From contig JAXKVY010000001.1 in NCBI GenBank assembly GCA_036172455.1, positions 496,001 through 560,000 on the forward strand: DNA of 64,000 nt, given 5' to 3'. This DNA comes from Candidatus Izemoplasma sp. GTDB taxonomy: Bacteria; Bacillota_I; Bacilli_A; Izemoplasmatales; Izemoplasmataceae. How positions within the stretch are numbered: position 1 is the stretch's first letter; the number at the start of each line of letters is the position of its first letter. Positions 17,188-26,240 of this stretch are shown piece by piece. The notes beneath the pieces are model-generated. The model saw only the letters and a program-made list of their open reading frames with translations. It was not told the origin of the DNA and did not search any database. The translations under genes were made by a program, and so were the position numbers.

Positions 17188-19521
17188 GTGGAAAAATATG
17201 ATGTAGTCATTATAGGCGGTGGATTAGGAAGTTTAACCACTGCGACTTACCTGACAAAGCGATTGAGAAACATCGCTGTTTTTGAACAGAATTCTAAACG
17301 TAAAATAGCTAGCTACACGAAAAACTTTCGTGACAGTGACAGACACAAGTTTGAATTTAAGTATTTTCATCAAGATCTTGGTGGTGTACATAACGGAGAT
17401 TTATTTTATGAATACCTTAAACGATGTGGCTTAGAAAAACAATTTGAATATGTGGATAATCGCCAGACAATGGTCATTACCGAAGACCAAAGAATGATAA
17501 AACGCGCTAATACTTATAAAGAATTCAAAATTTATTTGGTGAGACACTATCCGAAACAACGCGATAATACCTATCATTTATTTGAAGATATTGAACGTCA
17601 TTATAATGATTTTCGAAAACAAAAATTAGCCCGATTATCAAATAAAGAATATACCATTTCTTCATTAATGATAGAATGGGGAGATTTAAGTTTATATGAT
17701 GTGTTAATTCAGTATTATAATCAAGAGAAAATAATGGATGAATTTACTTTGGTTCACAATGCTATTGGCTTACCGCTAAAAGAAATAAACGCTCATAACT
17801 ATTTTGTAAAGTGGTTTGATACATTTATTGATGGGAATCACCTTATAGCAACATCATTTGATGATATCGTTGAACAACTAACAAAAGAGATATCTAAAAG
17901 TCGTCAAAAAATATTCACAAACCGTAAGATAGGTAAGGTCATTACCAAGGACAATGAAATCGATTATATGATTGATACTGAAGGCAATGAGATACAGGCA
18001 AAACATTACGTAATCAATATGCGTATTGATGAGTTTGCAGACATGTACTTAGATGGTGATGAAACCATTAAGAGCGCTTTTTATAAGTACTATCCGCATG
18101 TCAAAAATGAGGTGAACACAAATCGTGTTTACTTAGGGTTATCAATCCCACCTGAGACTTTCGGAATGAATCACTTACAGTATTTTTTTAGTGATATTGA
18201 AGAAGATGATGTGCGATTTCTAACGGTGACGAACTATAACAAACTAGACCCGACATGTTGTACAGGTGATCGAAGTGCCGTAATGATTGAGTTTATTGAT
18301 ACAGGTAATACTAAAAAAGAACAGTTAGCACAAGTAAAAAAACAATTTTTGAAGTATTATCCAAAAGCAAGTGGACATATTGTCTTAGAAAGAATTGATC
18401 AAAAAACACCATACTTTGGAAGCCAATCAAAGGAAAGTTTTTGGCATGGGAAATCGCTTAATGACTTGTTTTTAATCGATGATTACTCAGCTTTAAATCC
18501 GTTTAGTAATAGTTATTTTATTGGTTATTGGACAAAACCTGAATCGGGAATTACAGGCATATTACAAACTGGTGTAGAGTATGGGGATATTATTGATGAA
18601 GATATTTATCATGGCGATGATGATGATTATTTTATTACGCATGATGAATTAATGAATATTATTGCTAATCAGTTTATTCCTCATAGTTTAAGGAAAACAG
18701 AAAAAAATATTCAGTTTTTCATTGGTAAAGACTCCTACTTTATTCGTACAAAAGGCAAGCATCAACGATTATATAAAGGGACCAGTGAGATTTCTGACAT
18801 TATCATTGTAGCTACAAATGAATGCTTATACGACCTTAGTGTAGGAAATACCACACTCGAGCAAGCATTGGATAATGGAACACTTGAATATGTAGGTAAT
18901 CGCGAATTTTTAAATACTGTTATTGAAGCGTTTGATATGGGCATTGTCATTTCTAAGCCTGACCGATATAAATATGTACCTGGTAGATGGGGACTTAAAA
19001 TTATGTTAGCCCAGTTATCAATAGTATTTCTATCTAATTTGTTAGGGAATTATCATTTGTACATTTATTTAGCGCCTCTAACACTTTTGGCCTTTGGCTC
19101 TACTGTATACTATAAATATCGTAAACTCGATAAAATAACGCTATTTGAGTATGTTGTGATGGGAATCTACTTGCTATTGTCAGTTATTAGTATCTTTATA
19201 GAAGAAGTTAATTATTTAAAAGATAGTTCCTATACGCTTATGTTTTTTACAGTTTATTTCATTGGTACATGGCTAATCAATTATCCGATTGCATTGGGAT
19301 ATATAAGACATGATTATCGCATTGATTACACAAGAACTAAGTTATTTCAAATGATGTCTGGTGGGTTAACCTTTATTTGGGGTGTCACCTTCTTGGTCGT
19401 ACTTGTAGCTGATTTAATGATAGATCAAAGTTATGCCGCATTATTCTATTATTTAGTACCATTAGCGTTATACTTATCATTTTATTATCCATCCAACTAT
19501 ATTCGTGGATATTTTAATTAA
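17188..19521 (+). CDS. FAD-dependent oxidoreductase fused to an SCP2-like domain and a membrane domain
   Basis: This 777-residue protein appears to have three parts. Residues 1 to about 450 begin with the dinucleotide-binding motif VVIIGGGLGSLTTATYL and resemble the phytoene-desaturase/carotenoid-isomerase group of FAD enzymes. Residues 495-590 (FFIGKDSYFIRTKG, then SDIIIVATNECLYDLSVGN, then GTLEYVGNREFLNTVIEAF) look like an SCP2-type sterol/lipid-carrier fold. Residues 600-777 hold about six hydrophobic helices. I infer oxidation, reduction or isomerisation of a membrane lipid or isoprenoid, with no evidence for the exact substrate. I chose GTG 17188 because agggtgat sits just upstream; GTG 17179 is the alternative. 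Confidence 0.75.
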   Translation: MEKYDVVIIGGGLGSLTTATYLTKRLRNIAVFEQNSKRKIASYTKNFRDSDRHKFEFKYFHQDLGGVHNGDLFYEYLKRCGLEKQFEYVDNRQTMVITEDQRMIKRANTYKEFKIYLVRHYPKQRDNTYHLFEDIERHYNDFRKQKLARLSNKEYTISSLMIEWGDLSLYDVLIQYYNQEKIMDEFTLVHNAIGLPLKEINAHNYFVKWFDTFIDGNHLIATSFDDIVEQLTKEISKSRQKIFTNRKIGKVITKDNEIDYMIDTEGNEIQAKHYVINMRIDEFADMYLDGDETIKSAFYKYYPHVKNEVNTNRVYLGLSIPPETFGMNHLQYFFSDIEEDDVRFLTVTNYNKLDPTCCTGDRSAVMIEFIDTGNTKKEQLAQVKKQFLKYYPKASGHIVLERIDQKTPYFGSQSKESFWHGKSLNDLFLIDDYSALNPFSNSYFIGYWTKPESGITGILQTGVEYGDIIDEDIYHGDDDDYFITHDELMNIIANQFIPHSLRKTEKNIQFFIGKDSYFIRTKGKHQRLYKGTSEISDIIIVATNECLYDLSVGNTTLEQALDNGTLEYVGNREFLNTVIEAFDMGIVISKPDRYKYVPGRWGLKIMLAQLSIVFLSNLLGNYHLYIYLAPLTLLAFGSTVYYKYRKLDKITLFEYVVMGIYLLLSVISIFIEEVNYLKDSSYTLMFFTVYFIGTWLINYPIALGYIRHDYRIDYTRTKLFQMMSGGLTFIWGVTFLVVLVADLMIDQSYAALFYYLVPLALYLSFYYPSNYIRGYFN

Positions 19522-19536
19522 TATGGAGGGAACACT

Positions 19537-20688
19537 ATGATAGATCAGATTATTCTTGGCATTATATGTCTATGGTTTCTTTATGCTATAGCAATAAGGT
19601 TAACGAAAAAGCGCAAACATGACTATAGTTTTTTTATAGCCCTTTTAGCAGCTATTGGGTATGGGTATTTTTATTACTATGATAATCATCCAGAACTATA
19701 TAAGGAGATTTACCAGTATAGTGTGGTAGGTATTTTTGCGTTTTGGATGATTGTGGATAATACACTCGTTCTCTTTAAAAAGAATGTATCTGAGTTTGAT
19801 TTCTATCATCTCGAAAAAGAGTTGGAGGAAATGAAACATAGTTCAGAACTTATGCGTCAACGCTTTATCTCAACAATCGAATTATTAAGCGATGGCATCG
19901 CATTTAGAGAGGATAAAGGTATTTTTGGTACGGATCAATATATCGAGTATCTTGGATTGTCTGAAAACGAATTTAAGGTTGACACATTAGAAAATATTAT
20001 GGTTAAAGATGATTTGGTGCAATATCGAATGATTATTGAAAAACTATCAAAAAGAAATCCTGTATATTCTATAAGTTATCGGATTATAAAAGACAATCAA
20101 CAATTGTGGATAAAAGAAAAAGGAAAAGCAATTTTTATTGGCAAGAAAAAACATATAATTTCAATCATCAGACCAATGGATGTTAGACGCTTTCCAACCA
20201 CAGAAGTTGATGTTCTAAATTCATTGCCAAAGTTTAAAGAAATGTATAATGAAATGCAACGATTAACTCGTAAAAAAACCCCATATCATTTAGTGGTTAT
20301 TCAACTAACAAACATACCAAAAATTAATGAAAAATATGGGCGAGATTTTGGTGATTTAATGATGGGAGAATATTTATCAAAATTGCGTTTTAAATTCATT
20401 AAAGACAACCTAAGTTTATTTCGCATTTCTGGAATCAGATTCGGTCTATTAATTAAAGATCAGAAAAAGTTTGAATTACTTGATAGAGCACTTGTTGGCA
20501 CAGGAGAAATTTTGACTATGAGAATGAAATTTGGTGGTGTTTCACAAGTTATTTATCCTAATTTAGGAATCTCAGAATCACCTTATGAAGGTAAAAACCC
20601 AGATGATGTGTATAATGAAGCAATAACTGCATTAGAGCGAACTGAAAAGGAATCTTATCAAAAAAGTTTTGCGTATTATGAAAAATAA
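19537..20688 (+). CDS. Membrane protein with PAS-like and degenerate GGDEF-like domains
   Basis: The 383-residue protein starts with about three hydrophobic helices (residues 1-85) and a short coiled segment (EKELEEMKHSSELMRQR). A PAS-like region (about 105-215, with YIEYLGLSENEFK and SYRIIKDNQQLWIKEKG) follows, then a GGDEF-like fold (about 235-375) with the pattern NEKYGRDFGDLMMGEYLSKLR. The signature position reads SGIRF instead of GGDEF, so cyclic-di-GMP synthesis is unlikely. A similar decayed GGDEF occurs in GdpP-type c-di-AMP phosphodiesterases, but no DHH domain is present. The start lies 15 bases after the oxidoreductase stop, with ggaggg ahead, so they form an operon. Confidence 0.75.
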   Translation: MIDQIILGIICLWFLYAIAIRLTKKRKHDYSFFIALLAAIGYGYFYYYDNHPELYKEIYQYSVVGIFAFWMIVDNTLVLFKKNVSEFDFYHLEKELEEMKHSSELMRQRFISTIELLSDGIAFREDKGIFGTDQYIEYLGLSENEFKVDTLENIMVKDDLVQYRMIIEKLSKRNPVYSISYRIIKDNQQLWIKEKGKAIFIGKKKHIISIIRPMDVRRFPTTEVDVLNSLPKFKEMYNEMQRLTRKKTPYHLVVIQLTNIPKINEKYGRDFGDLMMGEYLSKLRFKFIKDNLSLFRISGIRFGLLIKDQKKFELLDRALVGTGEILTMRMKFGGVSQVIYPNLGISESPYEGKNPDDVYNEAITALERTEKESYQKSFAYYEK

Positions 20689-20955
20689 AATCACAAAAAT
20701 AATGTCATAATAATAGCAGTATATGGAACAGTAAGTCTTTACTCAAATAAGATGTTTTATAAGAAATAAAAATTTGAATTAATTGTATATATTTTTACTT
20801 ATTAATTAACAAAATTATTCATATTCATTTTATTTAAATTTATGATATTTAAATTCAATTTAATAGTAAATTAAATGTCATTAAATTTATAAAAATAGTC
20901 ACCCTAATAATATGAATATAATGATTACATAATTTCTAAATTTCAGGTGATAAAA

Positions 20956-21612
20956 ATGAAATATTCTGTATTAATAATGGCCGCAGGAAAAGGGACTCGA
21001 TTAAAGCTGGAATACAACAAAATATTTTATAAAATTAATGACCATTATATCATTGAATATAGTGTGAATTATTTTGTTCAAGATAGCAGATGTGAATCAG
21101 TTTGTATAGTATGCAGTCACAATGATTATGATCAAATTAAAACGTTATTTAATGATATCAAAATTTATGTAGTAATTGGTGGTTCTACTAGACAACAAAG
21201 TGTTTTTAATGGCTTAATGAAGATTAATAGTGAATATGTATTAATACATGATGCTGCGCGTCCTTTTATAAATGGGAATGTTATTGACGAGTTGTTACAT
21301 AAATTACCGGAATATCAAGCTTGTTCGTTAGCTTTGCCATCAAAAAACTCATTAGTAGAAGTAGATGGAAACCGCTTTGTTAAGTCTATTAATAGAAGAA
21401 ATATTTTGCAAGTCCAAACTCCTCAAGCTTTTAAAACAGAGCTTATTAAACATGCTCACCAAAAAGCTATGGAAGATCATTTTGAAGTAACAGATGATAT
21501 AACACTAGTTGCAGCATATACAAATGTAACACCAAGGTATATTATCGGTGATGAGCGCTCAATAAAACTCACAACTCCGAATGATATTCAAATTTTAGAG
21601 GTGATTTTATGA
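20956..21612 (+). CDS. ispD: 2-C-methyl-D-erythritol 4-phosphate cytidylyltransferase IspD
   Basis: IspD couples CTP to MEP in the non-mevalonate isoprenoid pathway. The 218-residue protein shows the nucleotidyl-transferase N-terminus MAAGKGTRL, a downstream Lys in EYNKIFYKI, LIHDAARPFI, and VTDDITLVAAY. These fit IspD rather than other sugar-nucleotide enzymes. ATG 20956 is preceded by aggtgat; the GTG at 20947 is inside that site. The stop overlaps ispF by four bases, which supports the pathway assignment. The preceding 267-base gap (20689-20955) is very AT-rich and I see no gene or structure in it. Confidence 0.95.
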   Translation: MKYSVLIMAAGKGTRLKLEYNKIFYKINDHYIIEYSVNYFVQDSRCESVCIVCSHNDYDQIKTLFNDIKIYVVIGGSTRQQSVFNGLMKINSEYVLIHDAARPFINGNVIDELLHKLPEYQACSLALPSKNSLVEVDGNRFVKSINRRNILQVQTPQAFKTELIKHAHQKAMEDHFEVTDDITLVAAYTNVTPRYIIGDERSIKLTTPNDIQILEVIL

Positions 21613-22085
21613 TACGTATTGGAAAGTCTACTGATATTCATCGGCTTGTACCGGGTAATAATATTATTATTGGTGGTGTTACGATTCCAAGTACTGTCAA
21701 AAGTGTTGGTCATAGTGATGCAGATTGCTTATTACATACAGTTGCTGAATCCCTTATTGGGGCGCTTTCCCTGGGTGATTTAGGGAAATTATTTCCAGAT
21801 ACAGATCCTCAATATAAAGGAATTAATTCGCAAGAACTTGTTAAAGAAGTTATGTATCTTGTTAGAAATCAGGGCTATAGTGTCATAAATATTGATTCAA
21901 CCGTTATTTTGGAAAGACCTAAATTACAGTCATATATTAAAGAGATGCGTAAGATCATTGCAGAGTTACTTGATATTGATATGCAATATGTGAGTGTGAA
22001 GGCCACTACAAGTGAGGAAGTAGGCATTGTTGGTCGTGGTGAAGCCATTATTGCTGAAAGTGTTGTCTTAGTGACAAATGATTAA
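21609..22085 (+). CDS. ispF: 2-C-methyl-D-erythritol 2,4-cyclodiphosphate synthase IspF
   Basis: IspF cyclises CDP-ME 2-phosphate with loss of CMP. The 158-residue length is typical. The metal-binding Asp-x-His near residues 8-10 (STDIHRL) and the HSDADCLLHTVAESLIGALSLGDLG block with its His/Asp ligands are intact. The C-terminal SVKATTSEEVGIVGRGEAI is the trimer-contact/CMP-site signature. It starts inside the end of ispD. No transcription terminator is obvious in the AT-rich gap that follows (22086-22254). Confidence 0.97.
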   Translation: MIRIGKSTDIHRLVPGNNIIIGGVTIPSTVKSVGHSDADCLLHTVAESLIGALSLGDLGKLFPDTDPQYKGINSQELVKEVMYLVRNQGYSVINIDSTVILERPKLQSYIKEMRKIIAELLDIDMQYVSVKATTSEEVGIVGRGEAIIAESVVLVTND

Positions 22086-22254
22086 TGAGTGCTATTTTAT
22101 GAGATTACATAATATAACTAATTATGACTATACGGGCCTTTATAAAAGCATTTCCCATTCATTATTTTAAAATAATATTTAATCAAAAATATATTTAACT
22201 TTTATTCCTTCTTATAATGCATTATAATATTTTTCAGATAGTAGAGGTGATTTT

Positions 22255-22500
22255 ATGATAGAAACAGATCATGGCAAATTTGAAGTCATTAAAGATTATA
22301 AAGAAGCACTAGAGATTAAAACATTCAACGACAGATACACACCATATTTAAATAAATATATGTATATTGTTGGAGATGTTAGTGCTGAAATGTTACGCCT
22401 TAAAGGCTTCAGTAAAAAGAATTATAATACTATTCCAGATTATTTAGCAGAGAGCTGTAATCCAAACACACCATACTTTGTTTTGAAGCGATTGAAATAA
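22255..22500 (+). CDS. YutD-like (DUF1027) protein
   Basis: This 81-residue protein matches the general pattern of YutD-family proteins: FEVIKDYKEALEIKTFNDRY, then KYMYIVGDVSAEMLRLKGF, then IPDYLAESCNPNTPYFVLKR. The family is small, common in Bacillota and of unknown function. A taaga-type promoter region (gcattataat) lies in the AT-rich gap before it, with gaggtgat as ribosome site. It ends in a terminator, so it seems to be a single-gene unit beside nfu. Confidence 0.75.
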   Translation: MIETDHGKFEVIKDYKEALEIKTFNDRYTPYLNKYMYIVGDVSAEMLRLKGFSKKNYNTIPDYLAESCNPNTPYFVLKRLK

Positions 22501-22514
22501 TTGCTTCTTTTTTA
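22485..22514 (+). terminator. Terminator of the YutD-like gene
   Basis: The stem gaagcgatt/aattgcttc, with one G-T pair, is followed by a T run. Its 5' arm is in the last codons of the gene. Confidence 0.75.
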
Positions 22515-22581
22515 TTAGCATATGATTTAACAATATAAGAAAGATTGAGTATAATAAACCTTGAAATAAGAGGTGAACATA

Positions 22582-22821
22582 ATGAGTAACGATACGATAG
22601 AAAAGCAAATACAAGAAGTTATTAATAAGGTTCGTCCATACATTCAACGTGATGGTGGAGACATCCGATATGTTAAATTTGAAGATGGTATTGTATATGT
22701 TGAAATGTTAGGTGCCTGTGTTGGATGTGGCTTTGTTGATACCACATTAACTGATGGTGTTGAAGCGATATTGCTTGAAGAAGTTCCAGGAATTATTGGA
22801 GTTGAAAACGTAGGACAGTGA
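22582..22821 (+). CDS. NifU-like iron-sulfur scaffold/carrier (Nfu)
   Basis: The 79-residue protein is a stand-alone NifU C-terminal domain. It has the RPYIQRDGGDIRYVKFEDG block and the CVGCGFVD motif, whose CxxC binds an Fe-S cluster between two subunits for delivery to target proteins. The product ends in VPGIIGVENV as usual. I chose ATG 22582, which has aggtga upstream, over the GTG at 22573. A terminator follows. Confidence 0.93.
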   Translation: MSNDTIEKQIQEVINKVRPYIQRDGGDIRYVKFEDGIVYVEMLGACVGCGFVDTTLTDGVEAILLEEVPGIIGVENVGQ

Positions 22822-22846
22822 TTTTTAATAGATCACTTCCTTTTTT
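22816..22846 (+). terminator. Terminator of nfu
   Basis: The stem agtgat/atcact has a nine-base loop and is followed by a T-rich run. It overlaps the nfu stop codon. Confidence 0.6.
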
Positions 22847-22847
22847 A

Positions 22848-22877
22848 TTGGCTAATTTGCGACTTTTTTGGTATACT
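22848..22877 (+). promoter_or_regulatory. Promoter of the S1-domain gene
   Basis: TTGGCT (22848-22853) and an extended -10 TGGTATACT (22869-22877), with an 18-base spacer, precede the S1-domain gene by about 34 bases. Confidence 0.55.
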
Positions 22878-22910
22878 ATACACAAGTAATCTTAAACGAG
22901 GTGTTTCATC

Positions 22911-23237
22911 ATGAAAGTTGGAGACATTGTTAAAGGAGAGATTACAGCAATAAAACCTTATGGAGCATTTGTTAAAGTAAGGAATGATTATGTCGGTTTA
23001 ATTCATATTTCTGAAATTAGCGACAATTATGTGCGTAATATTGAAGATTATGTATCTAAAGGAGATGTTCGAACACTTAAAGTATTAGCCATTGATGGTA
23101 ATAAATTAAGTTTAAGTTTTAAGGCGCTACATAAACGTAAGAAGCGCTATAAAGTCACATTAGATACTGGATTCACTCCTTTGCAAGAAAAACTGCAAGA
23201 ATGGGTAGAAAACTATTCACTTAAAAACGGCGATTAG
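22911..23237 (+). CDS. S1-domain RNA-binding protein (general stress protein 13/YugI-like)
   Basis: The first 70 residues form one S1 domain (VGDIVKGEITAIKPYGAFVKV, then GLIHISEIS, then VLAIDGNKLSLSFKAL). A basic linker (HKRKKRYK) and a short helical tail follow. Single-S1 proteins of this size in Bacillota bind RNA or ribosomes and act in stress or cold adaptation. The exact role here is inferred from the family. It has its own promoter and terminator. Confidence 0.88.
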   Translation: MKVGDIVKGEITAIKPYGAFVKVRNDYVGLIHISEISDNYVRNIEDYVSKGDVRTLKVLAIDGNKLSLSFKALHKRKKRYKVTLDTGFTPLQEKLQEWVENYSLKNGD

Positions 23238-23247
23238 CCGTTTTTTA
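23224..23247 (+). terminator. Terminator of the S1-domain gene
   Basis: The stem aaaacggc/gccgtttt with a five-base loop is followed by T6. The stop codon lies in the loop. Confidence 0.85.
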
Positions 23248-23320
23248 ATTTGTGAAAATCTATACAAATAGGATATTATATGATAATATTTATACGTAAA
23301 ATATAATGGAGGTAGAAGTA

Positions 23321-24652
23321 ATGAAAGAAATTAGTATTAACTTAGACAATGCGATTGATTTTATACATCAAAATGCATTAGACAAAGCGCGTGAAGAGGT
23401 TAAAGAAGCGCATCAAAAATTACAAAATAAATCAGGAGAAGGAAATGATTTCTTAGGGTGGACAACATTACCAACAGATTATGATAAAGAAGAGTTTTCT
23501 CGTATTAAGAAAGCTGCGAAACGCATTAGAGAACAATCAGATATCTTATTAGTGATTGGTATTGGGGGATCTTACTTAGGAGCAAAAGCAGCGATTGAAT
23601 TATTAAACAAGCATTTTAATCGTGATAAAGAATTAGAAATTATTTTTGTAGGCCACCATATTTCAAGTAGCTATATGCGAGATCTAATGGATTATATTGA
23701 TGGACATGATTTCTCCATCAATGTTATCAGCAAATCAGGAACAACTACAGAACCTGCGATTGCCTTTCGACAATTTAAAAAGATGTTATTTGCTAAATAT
23801 GGCAAAGAAGGCGCAAAAGATCGTATTTATGCTACAACTGATAAAAATCAAGGGGCATTACGCACTTTAGTTGATGAACAAGGTTATGAATCATTTATTG
23901 TACCCGATGATGTTGGGGGACGATATAGCGTTTTAACAGCTGTTGGGTTATTACCAATTGCAGCAAGTGGTGTTAACATTGATCAAATTATGTCAGGAGC
24001 ACAGGATGCTCAAGAATTATATACAAAAGGTGAAAATGGAAATGCAGCCTTTGAATATGCGGCAATGCGGAATGTATTGTATCGTGATGGAAAGAAAATT
24101 GAGTTGCTTGTTAACTACGAACCGTCATTATTCTATTTTGGAGAATGGTGGAAGCAGTTATTTGGTGAAAGTGAAGGAAAAGATCAAAAAGGTATATTTC
24201 CAGCAAGTGCATCATTTAGTACAGACTTACACAGTTTAGGGCAATATATTCAAGAAGGTGAAAGACATTTATTTGAAACAGTTATTAATGTTCAAACACC
24301 AAGTCGTGAAGTTGTTATTGAGGAAGATGATGCGAATTTAGATGGACTAAACTACTTAGCTGGAAAAACAGTCGATTACGTCAATAAACAAGCATTTTTA
24401 GGAACTGTGATGGCACATAATGATGGTGGCGTTCCAAATATTATTGTAGGTTTACCTGAAATATCACCATATTACTTTGGAAAACTTGTCTATTTCTTTG
24501 AATATGCATGTGGTTTAAGTGGATATATGTTAGGGGTTAATCCATTTAATCAACCTGGTGTTGAAGCATATAAGAAAAATATGTTTGCCTTATTAGAAAA
24601 ACCAGGATATGAATCTCTAACTAAAGAGTTAAAGAATCGTTTGGATGACTAA
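23321..24652 (+). CDS. pgi: Glucose-6-phosphate isomerase
   Basis: Pgi interconverts glucose-6-phosphate and fructose-6-phosphate. The 443-residue length matches the short Bacillota form. Visible motifs include [13 protein letters not shown] (phosphate site), [30 protein letters not shown], and [22 protein letters not shown] split over the active site. [16 protein letters not shown] near the end carries the catalytic Lys. ATG 23321 has ggagg at the right spacing; the ATG at 23306 overlaps that site. Confidence 0.97.
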   Translation: MKEISINLDNAIDFIHQNALDKAREEVKEAHQKLQNKSGEGNDFLGWTTLPTDYDKEEFSRIKKAAKRIREQSDILLVIGIGGSYLGAKAAIELLNKHFNRDKELEIIFVGHHISSSYMRDLMDYIDGHDFSINVISKSGTTTEPAIAFRQFKKMLFAKYGKEGAKDRIYATTDKNQGALRTLVDEQGYESFIVPDDVGGRYSVLTAVGLLPIAASGVNIDQIMSGAQDAQELYTKGENGNAAFEYAAMRNVLYRDGKKIELLVNYEPSLFYFGEWWKQLFGESEGKDQKGIFPASASFSTDLHSLGQYIQEGERHLFETVINVQTPSREVVIEEDDANLDGLNYLAGKTVDYVNKQAFLGTVMAHNDGGVPNIIVGLPEISPYYFGKLVYFFEYACGLSGYMLGVNPFNQPGVEAYKKNMFALLEKPGYESLTKELKNRLDD

Positions 24653-24655
24653 ATA

Positions 24656-25549
24656 ATGGCCGATAAAAAGGTTTTATTTGCGGAAGTATCATTATTTTTT
24701 GTTACAATAATATGGGGATTGGGGTTCCCAATTACCCGTATTGCCTTTGATTTAGGTTTTGGAGCAAATACAATTATGGTTGGCCGTTTTCTAACGGCCG
24801 CTATTGTCCTTGCGGTTGTTTATCGTAAGAAACTAAGACAAATTGATTCTAAGTTATTGGTATATGGATCAATTGCTGGTGTCTTTTTATTTTTAGGATT
24901 CTTTTTTCAAACACTGGGAAATGCTTATACTACGCCTTCTAAGAATGGATTTATTACGCAATTAAATATTGTCTTTGTTCCGTATTTGTATTTTCTTTTT
25001 TTCAAGAAAAAAGTTGATGTCTATAATGGATTTAGTATTATTCTTGCTGTGTTTGGACTCTTTTTACTAAGTTATGAACAAGGATCTTTTGATAACTTTA
25101 ATATCGGTGATTTTTATACATTGATTTGTGCTATAATGGTGGCTTTTCATGTTGTAACAGGAAGTTATTTTCAAAAAACTCATGATTTTGACCCAGCGTT
25201 GTTTGTACTCATTAATATTGCTATATCAGCAATCTTTTCTATATTAGCTGCAGCTATTTTTGATACATTACCACCAGTATCACTCATAATGTATTGGCCT
25301 CTTATATTTCTTGGGATCTTTAATACGGCATTAGGCTTTTTAGTACAAAGTTATGCATTAAAACTGAGTTTGCCGACAAAAGTTAGCTTAATTGTTGCAC
25401 TAGAAAGTGTTTTTGCAGCAATAGGATCTGTATTTATTGTAGATGAAATTTTGAGTATTGAGTTAGTCCTGGGTGGTCTTTTAATTATAGGAGCAGTTTT
25501 ATTCTCAGAATTAAAGCCATTTAGAAGACGTTTTATTAAAATTACATAA
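24656..25549 (+). CDS. EamA/DMT-family transporter
   Basis: This 297-residue protein has about ten hydrophobic helices in two related halves, as in drug/metabolite exporters. The first half has IWGLGFPITRIAFDLG and RFLTAAIVLA. The second has GDFYTLICAIMVAFHVV and the ALESVFAAIGSVFIVDEILS block typical of EamA repeats. The substrate is unknown. It starts four bases after the pgi stop with only a weak ribosome site, so translation may be coupled to pgi. The end is followed closely by another membrane gene. Confidence 0.9.
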   Translation: MADKKVLFAEVSLFFVTIIWGLGFPITRIAFDLGFGANTIMVGRFLTAAIVLAVVYRKKLRQIDSKLLVYGSIAGVFLFLGFFFQTLGNAYTTPSKNGFITQLNIVFVPYLYFLFFKKKVDVYNGFSIILAVFGLFLLSYEQGSFDNFNIGDFYTLICAIMVAFHVVTGSYFQKTHDFDPALFVLINIAISAIFSILAAAIFDTLPPVSLIMYWPLIFLGIFNTALGFLVQSYALKLSLPTKVSLIVALESVFAAIGSVFIVDEILSIELVLGGLLIIGAVLFSELKPFRRRFIKIT

Positions 25550-25563
25550 AAGGAGTTATAAAT

Positions 25564-26226
25564 ATGTATTATATGATTATCTTATCGCCAGTTGTACTTG
25601 AGTGGATTGGGTATATTGCATCACTTATTGTATTAATTAGCTTGTTAATGAGTTCTTTGAAGAAACTTCGATGGATAAACCTAGTTGGATCATTACTTTT
25701 TGGAACTTATGGATTTTTAATTGGATCAGTACCTACTGGGCTAATGAATGTTGGTATTGCCCTAATCAATATCTACTACTTAATAAAAATGTACGGTTCT
25801 AAAGAGTACTTTAAAGTTCTATTTGTTGATCAAGATAGTAGTTATTTAAAGGCTTTTATTGATTTCTACAAAGAAGACATATATGATTTCAAAACAATTG
25901 ATTATACAACTATAAAAAAGGCAGATATCAAATTATTTATATTACGGGATATGGCTCCAGCTAGTGTTTTTGTTGCCAATAAAATTGACGATAATACTGC
26001 TGAAGTTATGTTAGATTATGCTATACCAATGTATCGAGATTTTAAACTTGGTAAGTTCCTATTTGTTAAAAATAAAAATATTTTTGAAAACAATAATATC
26101 CAAACGCTAATCACCAAAACAACAGTGAATGAACATGTTGAGTACTTGAGAAAGATGGGATTTAAACCTGTTAGTGATCAAGAAGACGTATACAAACTTA
26201 GTCTACAAAAAACACATTCTAATTAG
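25564..26226 (+). CDS. YgjV-like membrane protein with a C-terminal acyltransferase-like domain
   Basis: Residues 5-75 of 220 form three hydrophobic helices with the pattern RWINLVGSLLFGTYGFLIGS, which resembles YgjV-type inner-membrane proteins. The remainder is soluble. Its order (VANKIDDNTAEVMLDYAIP, then GKFLF, then VNEHVEYLRKMGFKPV) looks like a divergent GNAT-type fold with a closing KMGF helix, but acetyl-CoA residues are not clear. It lies 14 bases after the transporter, with aaggag ahead, and ends in a terminator shared with the convergent lipid-kinase-family gene. Confidence 0.6.
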   Translation: MYYMIILSPVVLEWIGYIASLIVLISLLMSSLKKLRWINLVGSLLFGTYGFLIGSVPTGLMNVGIALINIYYLIKMYGSKEYFKVLFVDQDSSYLKAFIDFYKEDIYDFKTIDYTTIKKADIKLFILRDMAPASVFVANKIDDNTAEVMLDYAIPMYRDFKLGKFLFVKNKNIFENNNIQTLITKTTVNEHVEYLRKMGFKPVSDQEDVYKLSLQKTHSN

Positions 26227-26240
26227 AATGTGTTTTTCTA
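26208..26240. terminator. Bidirectional terminator between convergent genes
   Basis: A near-perfect palindrome, aaaacacattct with agaatgtgtttt around an aatt loop, has T runs on both strands. Both convergent reading frames end in it. Confidence 0.9.
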
